Of a stretch of 64,000 bases of DNA, positions 10,860 through 24,285 are shown in pieces. Source of the DNA: Panulirus ornatus (lineage: Eukaryota; Arthropoda; Malacostraca; Decapoda; Palinuridae); contig NC_092261.1 in assembly GCF_036320965.1 (NCBI RefSeq), positions 9,404,697-9,468,696 on the forward strand, read 5' to 3'. The notes beneath the pieces were generated by a model. The model saw nothing but the letters and a program-made list of their open reading frames with translations. It made no database searches and was not told where the DNA came from. The position numbers were made by a program, and so were the translations under genes. Positions within the stretch are counted from its first letter, which is position 1. Each line of letters opens with the position of its first letter.

Positions 10860-12570
10860 CAACAGTACCGCTATCAAAACACATCCTCCTCCTCCTCCTC
10901 CCCCCACCATCCCAACCCCAACCCCTCCATCCATCAACATGCATCAACCAAAACTAACATTCCCCACACCCACAACACCCCCTTGCAAAGATGCAGACCT
11001 AGCCTCATAAAGTTGCTGTCTGCATGTCACTCGCTCCTCCTGTTGAGTCATATCCACTCTGTCAAGCCTATAGATTTTCCCTTCCTTCATAACGGAATCT
11101 CGCCGGCGAAATACATATAATTATTTCCCCCCCCCTAACTCTTCTGAGATCAATATTACCTCCGAGTCACTTGACGGAATAGGGCTACGCCACACACCTG
11201 ACGGGGTCTCTGCTCAGGGACGTCCTCTGACCAGAGATGACTTCCACCTTAGTTTTCAAAGATACATTCTACCTTCTCCTGTTGTGTATAAAATTCCCTT
11301 ATCATGTAACATGTATCATTCAATTCTCGCCGCCTTAGTCCTGGATATTCTATGATACTCTGTATCGTCTGCGCCACAACTCAAAGGATGAACAGAGATA
11401 CAAAATAAATTTGCCGATTTTGAACTAAAGATAAAAACATATCATTATCAACACTGGACAACCAGACTAGCAGAAACTGGTTATAAGACACACCAACATA
11501 CAAATATAAACACAGAGAACATAGGCAAACATAACAACTTATTTCACAAAACATGTATGAAACATCGATCAACATTCGACTACCCATTTCAATGTCCGTG
11601 TAAAAAGAATTTCTGTTTAACTCCAACCCTCTTTCTCTTCTTCCATTTCTACAGTGAGTATTTTCTCTGTACATTGCCAGCCTATGGCTATGGTCACTTT
11701 AATAAACTGTTGCTTATTATCATTATTATCATTATTATTATTATTATTATTATCATTAATATTATCATTACTATCAAGAATAAGAATATAAGAATAATAA
11801 CTGGAAAAATAAGAAGATGGGGTAAACACAGAACAATAAAAATAATACAAATAGCCAAACAATAGACGAAAGAACCCGCCCCCGCCCACACACACACACA
11901 CACAAAACCGAAAAAAACAACAGAGTAGGAGGTGAACAACAGACACCAGTAACCCACCTAAACGCAAGACGAAAGAACATCTCACCATCAAAGTGAAAAG
12001 AACAAAAACTAACGAGGACACTCACATAAAGTTATCCACTGGGAAGAACAATGACGAAGAGAACAACAGATTCGTGAGCAGACAAAATAGAACAAGACCA
12101 TAACTCACAAAAGCAAATGACACACATGACAGAATATGAGGAAAAAAAAAAAAAAGAGGAAAAGAGAGACTGAAATGCTCACCAAAAAACTTTGTTGAAC
12201 ATTCTGTCGCAACGGATAATAACGGAAGAAGAAATAAAGCAACAGTTCTGAGAGAGAGGGGGGGAAAAATAAATCAGCTTATCGAGAGAAACGAAAGATA
12301 GAAAAAGACTGGCTTATTGGGATAATGCCGAAGAAACTGGGGAGAGAGAGGAAAAAAAAAAAAAAGAAAACGAGGGCATGGCATTACCTTGGAAAAAGAT
12401 GACAATGGACCACCACAGAACCAGAACGACGGAAGGCATTGTAAAGTGGTACAAAGCAAGGGAAAAAAAATATATATACACGCAAGGAAAGAAAAACCTA
12501 AGAGCTGCGTACATACACAGTAGTAACATTTTCTTTTTTAATAGATAACCGGTATACTGCAGAACACCGC
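10860..12570. other. Stretch without recognised genes
   Basis: Includes (CCT)n near 10885 and an imperfect ATT/ATC tract at 11717-11775. Overlapping open frames at 11617-12025 come from this low-complexity sequence. No gene is seen. Confidence 0.5.
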
Positions 12571-12574
<4 letters not shown>

Positions 12575-12609
<35 letters not shown>

Positions 12610-12730
12610 GTGAACTGGAGTAAAAGCAGTTCGTCAACAAATGTCTACGGTGTAAACAGTGACAAAGGAATCAACATACTCGCCCACCAACAAAAACATC
12701 GGATGAACACCGTAGGTAAGCAATAACATC

Positions 12731-12770
<40 letters not shown>
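12575..12770. repeat. Two (CAA)n tracts
   Basis: Uninterrupted CAA runs at about 12575-12609 and 12727-12770, separated by unique sequence. The polyleucine frames on the minus strand are repeat artefacts. Confidence 0.9.
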
Positions 12771-13204
12771 GAGTGGTGAAAGAGAGAGAGAGAGAGGGGG
12801 CGAAAAACAAATACAGTCCAACCAAATGAAAAAAAAAGAAGAAGAAAGCTTCAGACGACCGAAAAAAAAGGAGAAAAATCAGAGACAAGTCAAAAGCAAA
12901 ATGGACCACCAAACAATACAAAAAAAAAAGCTGCTTTCCTTCTCTTATTACTGTTGTTTCTGTTACTGTAGCAGTTTACCGTTTCTTTTAACGGAGTCTT
13001 TCCGTTGCTGCTGTTACGGTTTACAGTCCAGTCAACTGGTCTGTTGTATACTTTAATAATCTCAAGTCTGGCTGATACTTGCTATCCAACCACCGGGGGT
13101 CTCAATTGCTCTCCACGCCCTTGTAAATTGGATCCGACCCTGCTTTTATAAATGGTATTGAACCCGCTCTGTCTCCGTCTGTGATCTGGCAGCGACATAA
13201 AAAG

Positions 13205-13207
<3 letters not shown>

Positions 13208-13288
<81 letters not shown>

Positions 13289-13393
13289 AGGGGGAGGGAA
13301 AGAAAGAAAGGTTAAAACGACAAATTAGCTGTTAAAGTAAATGGTCCCAGAAGAGACCGTAAAGAGAGCCATCTTTACGACAGAAGTCTTTGG

Positions 13394-13474
<81 letters not shown>
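13208..13474. repeat. Two long (GA)n tracts
   Basis: GA runs at about 13208-13279 and 13396-13474. A G-rich run follows the first. Confidence 0.95.
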
Positions 13475-13482
<8 letters not shown>

Positions 13483-13695
13483 GTATACGTACGTACGTAC
13501 ATATGGACTAGACCAGACGCAGGCACACTGGAGACCCATACTCACTATGGGTTCACATTATGCCCGGATAACCTCTTGACTGAAGGAGTCGATGACACGA
13601 GGGATGGGATGGGAGGAATGAAACAAGAAAAGAAAAGAGGAGGTATTTCTGTCCACTGGAAAGAAAGGCTTGATAACAAAACAACCAAAGGAAAA

Positions 13696-13899
<204 letters not shown>

Positions 13900-13909
13900 A
13901 CCCTGGTCA

Positions 13910-14095
13910 TTCCCTTACCCTACCATACCTACCCTAAAGCGCCACTAACCCTAACGTCCCACTCAACGCTTCACCTACCCTAATGTACCATCTACCTCAA
14001 CACTCCACCTACCCTAACGCACCACTTCCCCGAACACTCCAGCTATCCTAACGCACCACTTCCCCGAGCACTCCAGCTATCCTAACCGACATGCA
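13910..14095. repeat. Degenerate minisatellite, 17/36-bp unit
   Basis: Variants of CTACCCTAACGCACCAC recur. Its clearest part is two copies of a 36-bp unit starting CTAACGCACCACTTCCCCG near 14014-14090. It is not a telomeric repeat: spacing and sequence are irregular. Confidence 0.65.
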
Positions 14096-14306
14096 CACTA
14101 CACCTACCTCATTGCTTCGTAAATTCCAGCGTTCCAGCCACCTCCGTAAATACAGATACCGTACGCTCCATCTACCTGAAGGACGCCTATGGTCAATATC
14201 CTACTTACCCCCACCATTGCCCCTCCTCCCACCATCTGCCTACTCAACAGAAATTCCTCATACCTGCTACGCTGTTTCCACTTCCTGTAACGCTTGCCTC
14301 CCTTGA

Positions 14307-14309
<3 letters not shown>

Positions 14310-14380
<71 letters not shown>
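14310..14380. repeat. (TC)n microsatellite
   Basis: About 35 TC units. Confidence 0.95.
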
Positions 14381-14384
<4 letters not shown>

Positions 14385-16509
14385 TCCAAACGCTCACCCA
14401 AGAGATAAACTAACGCAAAACACGCGAACACGTGGGGTAACAGTTGCACAGACATTCGGTTTACAGTCAGCATAGGTACATAATACTCCTTTTTAAGAAT
14501 TCACAAAGACCTTTTTTATCAATTAACCCCTATACAGCAAGATGAGGAGAAGCCCTTAATATATACATATACATCAGTGGGTTTACATAAGCAATACATG
14601 CTGTACGTGACACTTCGTCTTGCTATCTTTTTAAGTATTTTCGTTTTGCTTGTATATGTTTCTCTGAACCCATATGGAGTTATAAGAAAGAGTTAACATA
14701 ATTAAGGCTGAAAACTCTAGAGATGAGTCACAAACTACCCATCTATCTATCTATCATGACTCTGTTTTAGTTTCATGGGGTTACATGATGTACACACAGC
14801 TACAAACTTCACCCGATGCACAATTGTACATCCTCAACCCAAAAGCCCAGGGTGTTCAAGTCAAATCAAGCACTTCACCAATGGACCACATTTCCATTAA
14901 TAGGCTTGACCCCTCAGATCGATTTCTTTTTTTCCCATCTTTTCTACATCTCACTATCACAGGAGTGGGACGAAGCCTGTTAACCTGGGTTTGAGCGGTG
15001 AGGGCGTCCGAGCCGGGAAGGTTGGGTCATGGCCAAAGGGCCTGGTTATCGGAGGTCGCCACCACACCTGTCCCCGTCCCGTCTCCTCCTCCTCCTCCCC
15101 ATCCTGACTGCCTCTCCAGCGTCTGCTGTGATGTGAGCTATTCCCAAGAGGAAGTCACGCAGGTCGAGGGATCAGGCAAGGTTACTGCTGCTTCCTACGA
15201 CGTTTTGTTTACATCAAACATCGCAGTGCGATCAGCGTAACACCCTCGACCTCAATGCCAAACGATTCTTTTGAAACGTCCTGAAAGTGCCTCCTTCCTA
15301 ATGAGGTATCAAAACCGCCAGCCAACGCATCTCACGACGTGTAATTGCTAAAGTTGTGTCTCCCACTACGAGAGTCATTACTTGGCGGGGCCGTCTTGTT
15401 CTCGCGAGAGACGAATGTTGTTTCCGGGTATTATGAAGCCACACATCCCCTGCAGCAGATGCGAACACAGTGGCTACTCCACCGTCGCAAAGGTCGAGAG
15501 AGAGAGAGTGACCCACCCCTTTGGACTCGTGTCGCTACTTGGGAGAGACACATTACAGAAGACCTGATGATCGAAGACGAAGCTATCTGACGGAGGAAAG
15601 AGGGCTCCTCTTCCTCCCTCACCAATCCCTCAAATTCTCATTTACTTATCGGCCTACCCGTCTGTGACCGCGTTTAATCCTTCCATCACAGTCTGTACGT
15701 GTCTGTTAGCACATGTGTATGTCTCCTTACCTCTGTGTATACGCGTATACACGTGTGTTTATACGTTTGTGCGTGTAGACACATTTCTCCTCTGGTTCTC
15801 TCTCTTGCAACTAAGACAACCTTCGGAACTCTCGGATATGATGGTTGCGATCACATGCGCATGCCTGGCAGCAGTCACGGCCAGCGCTGGCACGACCCTC
15901 AAGATATACAAGCTGCTTCTTCAGCGTTAAAAGTGTCTAAAAGAACATAAGCAGTGTATCAAACTCGTGATCAACACGAGTGGGGGAGAGGGCTGGCTAA
16001 CGGCCACATATCATGGCATGGCAAGCACCAGTGTTGCTGCTGCTACTGCTTCGTGTCTAAACCCGTTACAGAACAAGACACCAGTAAGTAACGAAGCCCA
16101 GAAGGAGAGGACGAAGGAGAGCAAGAGAAAGATGGATAGGAGGAAAGAAAGAAGTAGAGGAAGAAACAATGAACGGAACAAAGGATGCCATCTGGAGGAT
16201 TCGTTCTTGAAAAAGAAGAGAGAGGAGGAGGAAAAAAAATATGATATAAAAATGCATTTGTGAAAGCTCTGCAGCATCAACAAACACGACATGCTCAGGA
16301 ATTTCCAGAATCCTGACCACATGACCAGCCCAGGGCAACGTCTGCAGTGTTGTCCAAGTTAGAACAAAAGGCGGGGGATGATGCATGGATGAGAAAGTGG
16401 CGGGGGCAAGGTGTTAAAAAAAAATGAAAAAGTTATATGAAATGTTGGAAGAAGTTGAAGAAGGGATGTAAGAGAATGCGAATGAGGTGGAGGGAGGGAG
16501 GGAGGAAGG

Positions 16510-16514
<5 letters not shown>
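14381..16514. other. Stretch without recognised genes
   Basis: Frames of 60-106 codons exist on both strands but overlap each other and resemble no family I know. Nothing is supported. Confidence 0.45.

Positions 16515-16598
<84 letters not shown>
16515..16598. repeat. (GA)n microsatellite
   Basis: About 42 GA units preceded by a GGGA-rich lead-in. Confidence 0.95.
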
Positions 16599-16599
<1 letters not shown>

Positions 16600-17979
16600 A
16601 AAGAAAGGCTCTTATATTTTTTTGAGGTGGGAACACAAAGGAAACCTTAACATGTCAACAGCGGAGCACAAGGAGAACGTCTACGAACACAGCAGTAGAT
16701 GACGAACCTTCGAACCCGGAGACTCAGACGTGAAACAGGAAGACGAAACAAGAAAATGAAAAAGAAAAGATCCCAAGAGGAATTTACCCCTAAAGGTTCT
16801 AAATAGATTCTCCTTTGCTGAGAACTTTTATATTCATTTAAAGGTCGACGCGAGCACACGGAAATACAAGTCCGCATCGCTACACGGAATGATTCATATC
16901 CACGAAAGGAAAAAAAAAAAAAAAAAAAGAAGTTCCAAGTGCTCAAGGCGAACGCCATATAACCTCAGCACACAGACAACACAGACTCGCACTGTCACGA
17001 TCAAGTTATGTTGGAGGCACTGAACAAGACGGTACAACCCTTCGGTTGTGATGGTCTGGCCTCCGATCAGACTCGTGTGGGAAAGATGTGGTCTTCACAG
17101 GCAAAGACCATTATAGCCAAGGTTTTTTTCTCTTCTTCTTTAAGCCTTTCGTGTTCAATGCAGTACCGCCGTGTTCATCAAGGGGTAATAATTCTTTTTC
17201 CATGTACTCAAGGGTCGTAACACAGCATTTTCGCGTCCAGGGGGGTTGTATTAACATAAGCGACTCTGGCACCAGCTTATGGTACAGTCAACCTTACCAC
17301 TTCCTGTGGTCGATGACTGAGGCGCGTGTTGGACATTCCTCACTAAACCAGACCTCAAGAATCTCCAAGTCTTACGTCACCTACTAAGTACAGCCTCCCG
17401 ATACTGAAATGAGAACTCCCGATACTGAAATGACTCTCCCCTTCACTGAAAGGACTTCTGTCGTGTTCAACGTTCCAAGGGGTTCGCGGGTGGGCCGGCC
17501 GTAAGCCACCACTACCACACTGATGACAAAGGCACGACTTTGGAAAACCCTTAGTTCAGACAACCCGTTTCACTAAGCTAAACCGCCCACCCACACCACC
17601 CTGCGTCTGACACATGCACACACACAAGTGTGTGTCATACACCTCCCACTAAGGTTTATATAAGGTGATGACCATCTCTACCGCTGCTGGGGAAGATGGA
17701 CCGGGGGGGGCGGGCTCGAATGAACCCCATTTTAAATACCTCCAAGTTTGGTGGTTATATATCTTTTTTTTTTTTCTAGTTAGAACAAGACGTGCGAGTT
17801 CGTCGGCCATGACCCGTCAGCATCCTGACACCACCATCCCCCCCAAGATGCGTCGCTGATACACGGACAGCTGACACAAGTTCTTGGCGTCAGCCGTGGT
17901 ACTTCCACTTCTTCACCATAGCTCACCTGTGGGAGGAGGAAAAAAAGTGCATGAATTACTTGTGGTATGGAAAAAAAAA

Positions 17980-17980
<1 letters not shown>
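16599..17980. other. Stretch without recognised genes
   Basis: A single relic of the 21-bp motif (CTCAAGGGTCGTAAC) lies near 17208. A short 20-bp duplication (CCCGATACTGAAATGA) is at about 17398-17435. Otherwise nothing is recognised. Confidence 0.45.
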
Positions 17981-17982
<2 letters not shown>

Positions 17983-18022
<40 letters not shown>

Positions 18023-18060
18023 TCTATTAATCTATCTTTTCTACCTATCCATCTATCTAT

Positions 18061-18104
<44 letters not shown>

Positions 18105-18107
18105 GTA

Positions 18108-18159
<52 letters not shown>

Positions 18160-18162
18160 TAA
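17983..18162. repeat. (CA)n(TCTA)n(TA)n compound microsatellite
   Basis: CA block to 18019, tetranucleotide CTAT/TCTA block at about 18040-18105, then TA to 18162. Confidence 0.95.
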
Positions 18163-18537
18163 TTAGAAATATATAAATATTGATTGCAAAATAGAAAGAA
18201 AGACAGATATATACTCAACTGTCATAGACCATAAAAAAAATATATATATAGTGAATCAATTCGAGTAAACAACAAGGTCGTGAATCCTACGACCACAGAG
18301 CAGCTCTGTGTGTCCTAGCAACATCTCATGACTCAACATCGCTGGTTCCTTATTCATCCGTACATCTCAATTCATTATTCACTCCACTCGGGCGGGGGAA
18401 CGCCAGGCAACTGGCCTCGAGTATAATGAAAAATACAGCATTCAATCTAATATCAAATTATCTGTTTAAAACTCGCTCGAGGTGATTCATCCCGAAGTGA
18501 TTTCCTTGAATGATGATGATGAGAGGGGGGGGGGAAA

Positions 18538-18770
18538 AGTAAGTGCACGGATGCATGTTCAAAGTAAGTGCACGGATGCTCAAAGTGCACGGATGCTCAA
18601 AGTAAGTGCACGGATGCTCAAAGTAAGTGCACGGATGCTCAAAGTGCACGGATGCTCAAAGTAAGTGCACGGATGCTCAAAGTAAGTGCACGGATGCTCA
18701 AAGTAAGTGCACGGATGCATGTTCAAAGTAAGTGCACGGATGCTCAAAGTAAGTGCACGGATGCTTAAAG
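18538..18770. repeat. Minisatellite with 17/21/25-bp units
   Basis: Eleven copies of the core GTGCACGGATGC. Three unit lengths differ by 4 bp steps, made by gain or loss of AAGT and of an ATGC-like extension (GCATGTTCA instead of GCTCA). The core contains the palindrome GTGCAC. Both strands stay open by composition, giving artefact frames. Confidence 0.95.
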
Positions 18771-18965
18771 CTTCGACAGCGTTGGAGAAAAGTTTTAAGT
18801 GTCTGGTCTTCTCCCCTCTCGTGGCAGAAATCGATTGATCGGTTCATACCAGACAGCAGTGAAGCAGATGAAGATCAATTTAAGATTTAACATAAAGTCC
18901 ACCGTATATATGTAACACAAACTGGCTGCCAGTAAAACGTCCCTCACAAAGCTGTTATGAATCAT

Positions 18966-19330
18966 CGTGCTCAAGGGTCGTAGCGCCTTGCTCAAGGGTT
19001 GTAACGTCGTGCTCAAGGGCCGTAACGTCGTGCTCAAGGGTCGTAACGTCGTGCTCAAGGGCCGTAACGTCGTGCTCAAGGGCCGTGACGTCGTGCTCAA
19101 GGGCCGTAACGTCGTGCTCAAGGGCCGTAACGTCGTGCTCAAGGGTCGTAACGTCGCGCTTAAGGGTAGTAACAGTGCCCAAGTGACACATACCGTCGTA
19201 CTCAAGGGGCCGTTGCAACGTTGTGCTCAAGGATCGTAACTTTAAGTGTTCAAGGGCCATAACTGTGTGCTCAAGGGTCGTAACGCTGGGTTCATCACGC
19301 TGTGTTCATAGGTCGTAAACGCTGTGTTCG
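18966..19330 (+). repeat. 21-bp minisatellite family, array 1
   Basis: About ten good head-to-tail copies of CGTGCTCAAGGGYCGTAACG to about 19160, then five or six decayed ones to 19330. As 21 is a multiple of three, several frames stay open on both strands (for example 18955-19260 minus). The reverse complement is the motif of the arrays at 27.2 and 41.7 kb. Confidence 0.95.
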
Positions 19331-19611
19331 GGAGGTTCAATGGAGGACACTAACTTTAGCATCACCTCAAGAGTCTCTGTATCCTTCATCAAACTCAAGA
19401 AATACAACACTCGGGGACGCCATCCAGGCGTCATGGTGGTTAGTGGCAGTGAGTGGCACAACACTCACGACGGCACCAAGTGTCGTGATGATAGTGGCCA
19501 GTCAGTGGCACCAATACTCTCTGACTACCGGAAGTGGCAAACTGTCGAGTGATATTTAAAGGTGAAACGCTTCGGTGCGGCCGAAGCAGTGACTCTAAGA
19601 GATAGAAGTAC

Positions 19612-19617
<6 letters not shown>

Positions 19618-19649
<32 letters not shown>
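19618..19649. repeat. (GT)n microsatellite
   Basis: About 15 GT units. Confidence 0.95.
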
Positions 19650-19652
<3 letters not shown>

Positions 19653-19689
19653 AGGGGAGTCTTAACTCCTTCACCACGACAGGACGAAC

Positions 19690-19880
19690 CCTGTATACTA
19701 CGGTGCGATGGTACGGTCCTTGGGGTACGAAGCCTTCAGGGCACGAACGACGGTACGACCCTTGAGTACTACGGCACGACCCTCGAGGGAGAAGGTACCG
19801 TCGTGTTCAAGGAGCGTACCGTCGCGTCGAAGGTGGCGTCTTCGTGTTCAAGGGTTGTACCGTCGTGCACAAGGTTGTAA
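19690..19880. repeat. 21-bp minisatellite family, array 2, with internal inversion
   Basis: The left part reads GGTACGACCCTTGAGTACTACGG. After CCCTCGAGGG near 19780-19790 the unit switches to the opposite strand (GGTACCGTCGTGTTCAAGG). The two halves form an imperfect inverted repeat. Confidence 0.8.
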
Positions 19881-19979
19881 GATCATGGGCTGAAACATAA
19901 TACCAGCAGACTCGGGGACAATGCCTGGTATTTCATTCGCACGCAAGACACTTAAATTCTGAAAAAAGCTGTAGATGTT

Positions 19980-20200
19980 TAAAGGGTAGTACCCTTAACT
20001 TTAAGGGGTAGTACCCTTAACTTTGAAGGGTAGTACCCTTAACTTTAAAGGGTAGTACCCTTAACTTTAAAGGGTAGTACCCTTAACTTTAAAAGGTAGT
20101 ACCCTTAACTTTGAAGGGTAGTACCCTTAACTTTGAAGGGTAGTACCCTTAACTTTGAAGGGATAGTACCTTTAACTTTAAATTCAGTACCCTTATCAAT
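19980..20200. repeat. 22-23-bp minisatellite with self-complementary unit
   Basis: About nine copies of AAGGGTAGTACCCTTAACTTT. Each unit holds AAGGGTA and TACCCTT as a perfect 7-bp inverted repeat around a single G, and the junction CTTTAAAG is also palindromic. Confidence 0.95.
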
Positions 20201-21135
20201 CGTAGCATAATCCCCACCTATTACCTTAAGGAAACTGGAGCTGATGAATGGAAAGGCTTATCAAAATAGAAATGATGATGATGCTGAGCTGGGCAAGAAA
20301 TATAAACTACATAACTGGTCATCGTTACACAACCTTCTATTTTAGAGGTATGATATCAAACGTTTAGGACAATACATATATAATCCATATTGACAGTAAA
20401 TACTAGCGAGGTGGTGGCGACTAATGGTGATGGCTATAATTTGACTACCACCCCAGTCTCATGTCAGTACGGGTCATGGGTTCTGAGAGATAATGTTTCT
20501 TTAACACATTCATCAACTACAAAGTACAGATATCAGGAATAAATCTACTGAGAGAGAGGGAAAAAAAGAACTCAATGTCTACCAAGTTGCTACATTCTAT
20601 CAAGGGCAAATACATTTTGTCTTTTAAAGGAAAAAGATAAGCTGATTTTTCCTTGAACATTCAGAAACTTCAAGCTTTACCAGCAGTTCAACTTGGACAA
20701 AGTAATTAGTTCCAATCACTTTTTTTTTATTCTTCTTTCGTCCCTCAAGCTTTAGGACACTTTAGCCATTCCAGCTGATTACCAGAATGGAATTACCAAG
20801 TTAATTAGTGTTAAAAATGTTAAAGAGTAAAACTAGTCATTTAGGTAAAATTAATGAGTAATATCAAAACCAATCTAGTTAATTAACTGAATTAAATTAC
20901 CCACGTTAATCAATCAGTCATGGACAACTTGATGAACATACAAAGAGTGAAATAATAATTTGGGTAATACTAATGAGAATATCGTAATCAACCGTGAGTT
21001 CAGAAACGTATTTCGTCACGTCAAAAACAACAGGAAACAAATGTTAGCAAATGGGACTGATTGTTACAATATTCAGCGAATACAACACAAAAAATATCTT
21101 GTAACACAACGCATAGCATTAATTAAACTAGTAAG

Positions 21136-21150
<15 letters not shown>
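20201..21150. other. AT-rich stretch without recognised genes
   Basis: Repeated short words such as TTAATTAG and AATTAC, but no clear unit and no supported frame. Confidence 0.5.

Positions 21151-21223
<73 letters not shown>
21151..21223. repeat. (TA)n microsatellite
   Basis: About 36 TA units preceded by an A run. Confidence 0.95.
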
Positions 21224-21225
<2 letters not shown>

Positions 21226-21756
21226 GTACGTTGCAAATATTGACCAATGCAAGTTACAAAACTAGAAATGAAACATATTCAAACACGTACACACAAAACG
21301 AGACCAGCATATAATAATGCACCATGTACACACATCATCATCTGGTGACGAAGAACTATGGAACGAGCCAAACCAATGGGAATCATACAATCAGGTACAA
21401 CATATACCGATACACGTGATCTTTTCTTTTTTTTCTTTTTCGTTCACGTAATGACGTGACGTCATCAGGGCACGGACATGGTATGAACAGCAGCTGATGT
21501 ATAATCAATTACGTAGAGAAGCAGAGACTCTTTTGGGGTTTTGTCCATTTAAGCAGAGACGATGTTAACCCACAGCTGAGTTAAATTGTTTTCAGTGAAG
21601 CAGCGAGGGAGGTAACGGTCAATGTATCAATATACGTCTGGCAGCTACGGTACACGAGAGTGGGATTCGAAGCCGCGGCATGACCATCGGATATATCATG
21701 GATGTATGAGTGGCCCAACAGCTGTTGTCGTGACGTGGCCTGACCTGTGTGCGCGC

Positions 21757-21813
21757 GTGTGTGTGTGTGTGTGTGTGTGTGGGGAGAGGGAGGAGGAGGA
21801 GGAGGAGGAGGAG
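21757..21813. repeat. (GT)n and (GGA)n tracts
   Basis: About 12 GT units followed shortly by an imperfect GGA/GAG run. Confidence 0.9.
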
Positions 21814-22599
21814 GTGGTGTTCGAAAGCCATCACAACACGCGATTATTGGATGACACGGTAACGAAAACACACCTCACAGTCTATCCTATCCGAGCCACA
21901 GAGCACGACGGATTGTACACCCTCTGATTCTACGACGTGAGAAATAATTCAAACTAACACTATTCTTATCGCAAATAGATACAAATAACCTAAAATCAAC
22001 AAGTTTCGTAAGTAGATATAAGAAATAACCTAATCTTTAACTATTCTTTATCGCAAATACATAAAATTTGGCTAATAACCTTAATAGATAAGTTTACTGA
22101 TCCTTATTTTACAGCAAGAGATATGTCTGCCTTAAGCCTGTATTTACGTGTGTCATCCACTACTGGTCTCCTCTTCTCAATATCTTTCAGATTCTCGGTG
22201 CAAAATCAAGTGCATACACTATCTTACGGATTATTTTCGAAGCTGTCAACTTCGCAACTTCGAAAACTGACTTTATCACGTCGTCTTTACATGTCTTTTT
22301 TTTTTCTTTCTTTGGAAGTTTCTTAAGCCACCAAAAGCCAAAAAAAAAAAATATTTATATATATATTGACACTGGCGGCTTCCATGACCCAGATATTTTG
22401 TTGCTCAACTCATCGTTTGATGCACGAAGCTTTCCTTTCTTTTTATATCAATGTTTTACTTTAATTTTTTTTCTTTTTTTTTGGGGGGGGATAGTTTTAG
22501 AAGAAATACATCCGAAAAAAAAATTGAGTACTAGGGACGGATAAGTTATGTCAGCTTGACGCCTAATAAGATTAATGTCATTAGCATTTCTGATATATA

Positions 22600-22818
22600 T
22601 TTCCCGCATTAGCGAGGTAGCGTTAAGAACAGAGGACTGGGCCTTTGAGGGAATACCCTCACCTGGCCCAATTCTCTGTTCCTTCTTTTGAAAAAAAAAA
22701 AAAAAAAAAAAAAAAACGAGAGGGGAGGATTTCCAGCCCCCGCTCCCTCCCCTTTTAGTCGCCTTCTACGACACGCATGGAATACGTGGGAAGTATTCTT
22801 AATCCCCTATCCCCAGGG

Positions 22819-22822
<4 letters not shown>
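22600..22822 (-). mobile_element. Short (TA)n-flanked retroelement (SINE-like), copy 1
   Basis: Reverse-oriented copy of the element at 24031-24285. From its start (at 22822) it reads TTATCCCTGGGGATAGGGG, then a G-rich/poly-T centre, then CCAGGTGAGGGTATTCCC and the tail CGCTACCTCGCTAATGCGGG. It has no coding sequence. The tail matches the 3' end of the LINE at 51013-51050, which suggests LINE-driven copying. No clear tRNA-like head is visible, so it could instead be a truncated LINE 3' region. Confidence 0.7.

Positions 22823-22890
<68 letters not shown>
22823..22890. repeat. (TA)n microsatellite
   Basis: About 34 TA units at the outer edge of the SINE-like copy 1. Confidence 0.95.
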
Positions 22891-22895
<5 letters not shown>

Positions 22896-23244
22896 CGCAC
22901 TTGGTGATAACCTCACATTCATTTCAAATTCACAGAGTAACCGAATGGTAATGCTTTACCGAAACTTGCGGTCAAAAATATGGCGATACGAAATTAGGAG
23001 ATCTCTGAAGTTGCTACCGCCCTTCCTCGGAATATTCAGCTGTGGTCTTCGCAAAATCTTCAAGAAGCGAATTAGAAAAAAAAAAAAAAGAAAAGAAAAA
23101 GAAGATTTGATCGCATGAAAGCGTTGGGATCAAATATGTATGTGATATTTACTTCGATCAACTTCGAGGTGAAGCGTTGGCTAACACTCGTGGCAGAATG
23201 GATCAATAAGTGGCTAAAAAAATATATACACACAGACAAACACA

Positions 23245-23430
23245 CGGGATTCCGTGATGTAGTGTTTAGCCTCGCTGACCATGATTCATGCACGGAACCG
23301 TTAGGGTTCGATTCTTGGACGCTGCCATCAGGACACAGCTACCCTAGCTGATCCTCCTCCTCCTCCTCCTCTCTTTGGGGCTGGTCGATACATGGGTACC
23401 TGGCTTAGGCTTGGGTATGCGTACACGACC
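23245..23430 (+). mobile_element. tRNA-derived SINE, copy 2
   Basis: An A-box-like region (GTGATGTAGTGTTTAGC) and a B box with one mismatch (GGTTCGATTCT) near 23308 are followed by GACACAGCTACCCTAGCTGATCC and GGGCTGGTCGATACATGGGT. The tRNA-like part and the GCTG-TCCTCC body align with the copy at 5160. Confidence 0.65.
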
Positions 23431-23659
23431 CAGCTCAAAATTAATTTGAAATATGCATCTACATATGGGACTAGCGTCTGAATTATCATTTACGAGAATT
23501 TTTGATAATCATGACTGACAGAAAGTCATCTGCTGGTCGTCATACAATAAATACATAACTGTATCATTTAACCCCATGCACACTAGCTAGGTATGATCCT
23601 TTACAGGGGATGTTGGCTCAGTCATTCACCTCATCCTGAAATGACAGGGTCAAATACCA

Positions 23660-23745
23660 GGTCATGTCGTAAACAAAGGTCGTACCGTCGTGGTCAAGTG
23701 TCGTTGGGTCGTGCTACAAAGTAATGCAATCGTGTTAAAACGGTC
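23660..23745 (+). repeat. Relic units of the 21-bp minisatellite family
   Basis: AAGGTCGTACCGTCGTGGTCAAG and a second partial unit, in the same sense as array 1 but decayed. Confidence 0.6.
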
Positions 23746-23855
23746 GTTAATTAAAAAAAAATGAAAGTAATTCATTGTCAAATCGTAATTCATATCTATA
23801 GTTATATAGTAATTCACACACACACACATAGTAATTTACATATACATACATATAT

Positions 23856-24285
<430 letters not shown>

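Noticed and set aside
13910..14095. Possible interstitial telomeric repeat (ACCCTAA words)
   Set aside because: Not the arthropod TTAGG repeat and not regular; part of a decayed 17/36-bp minisatellite.
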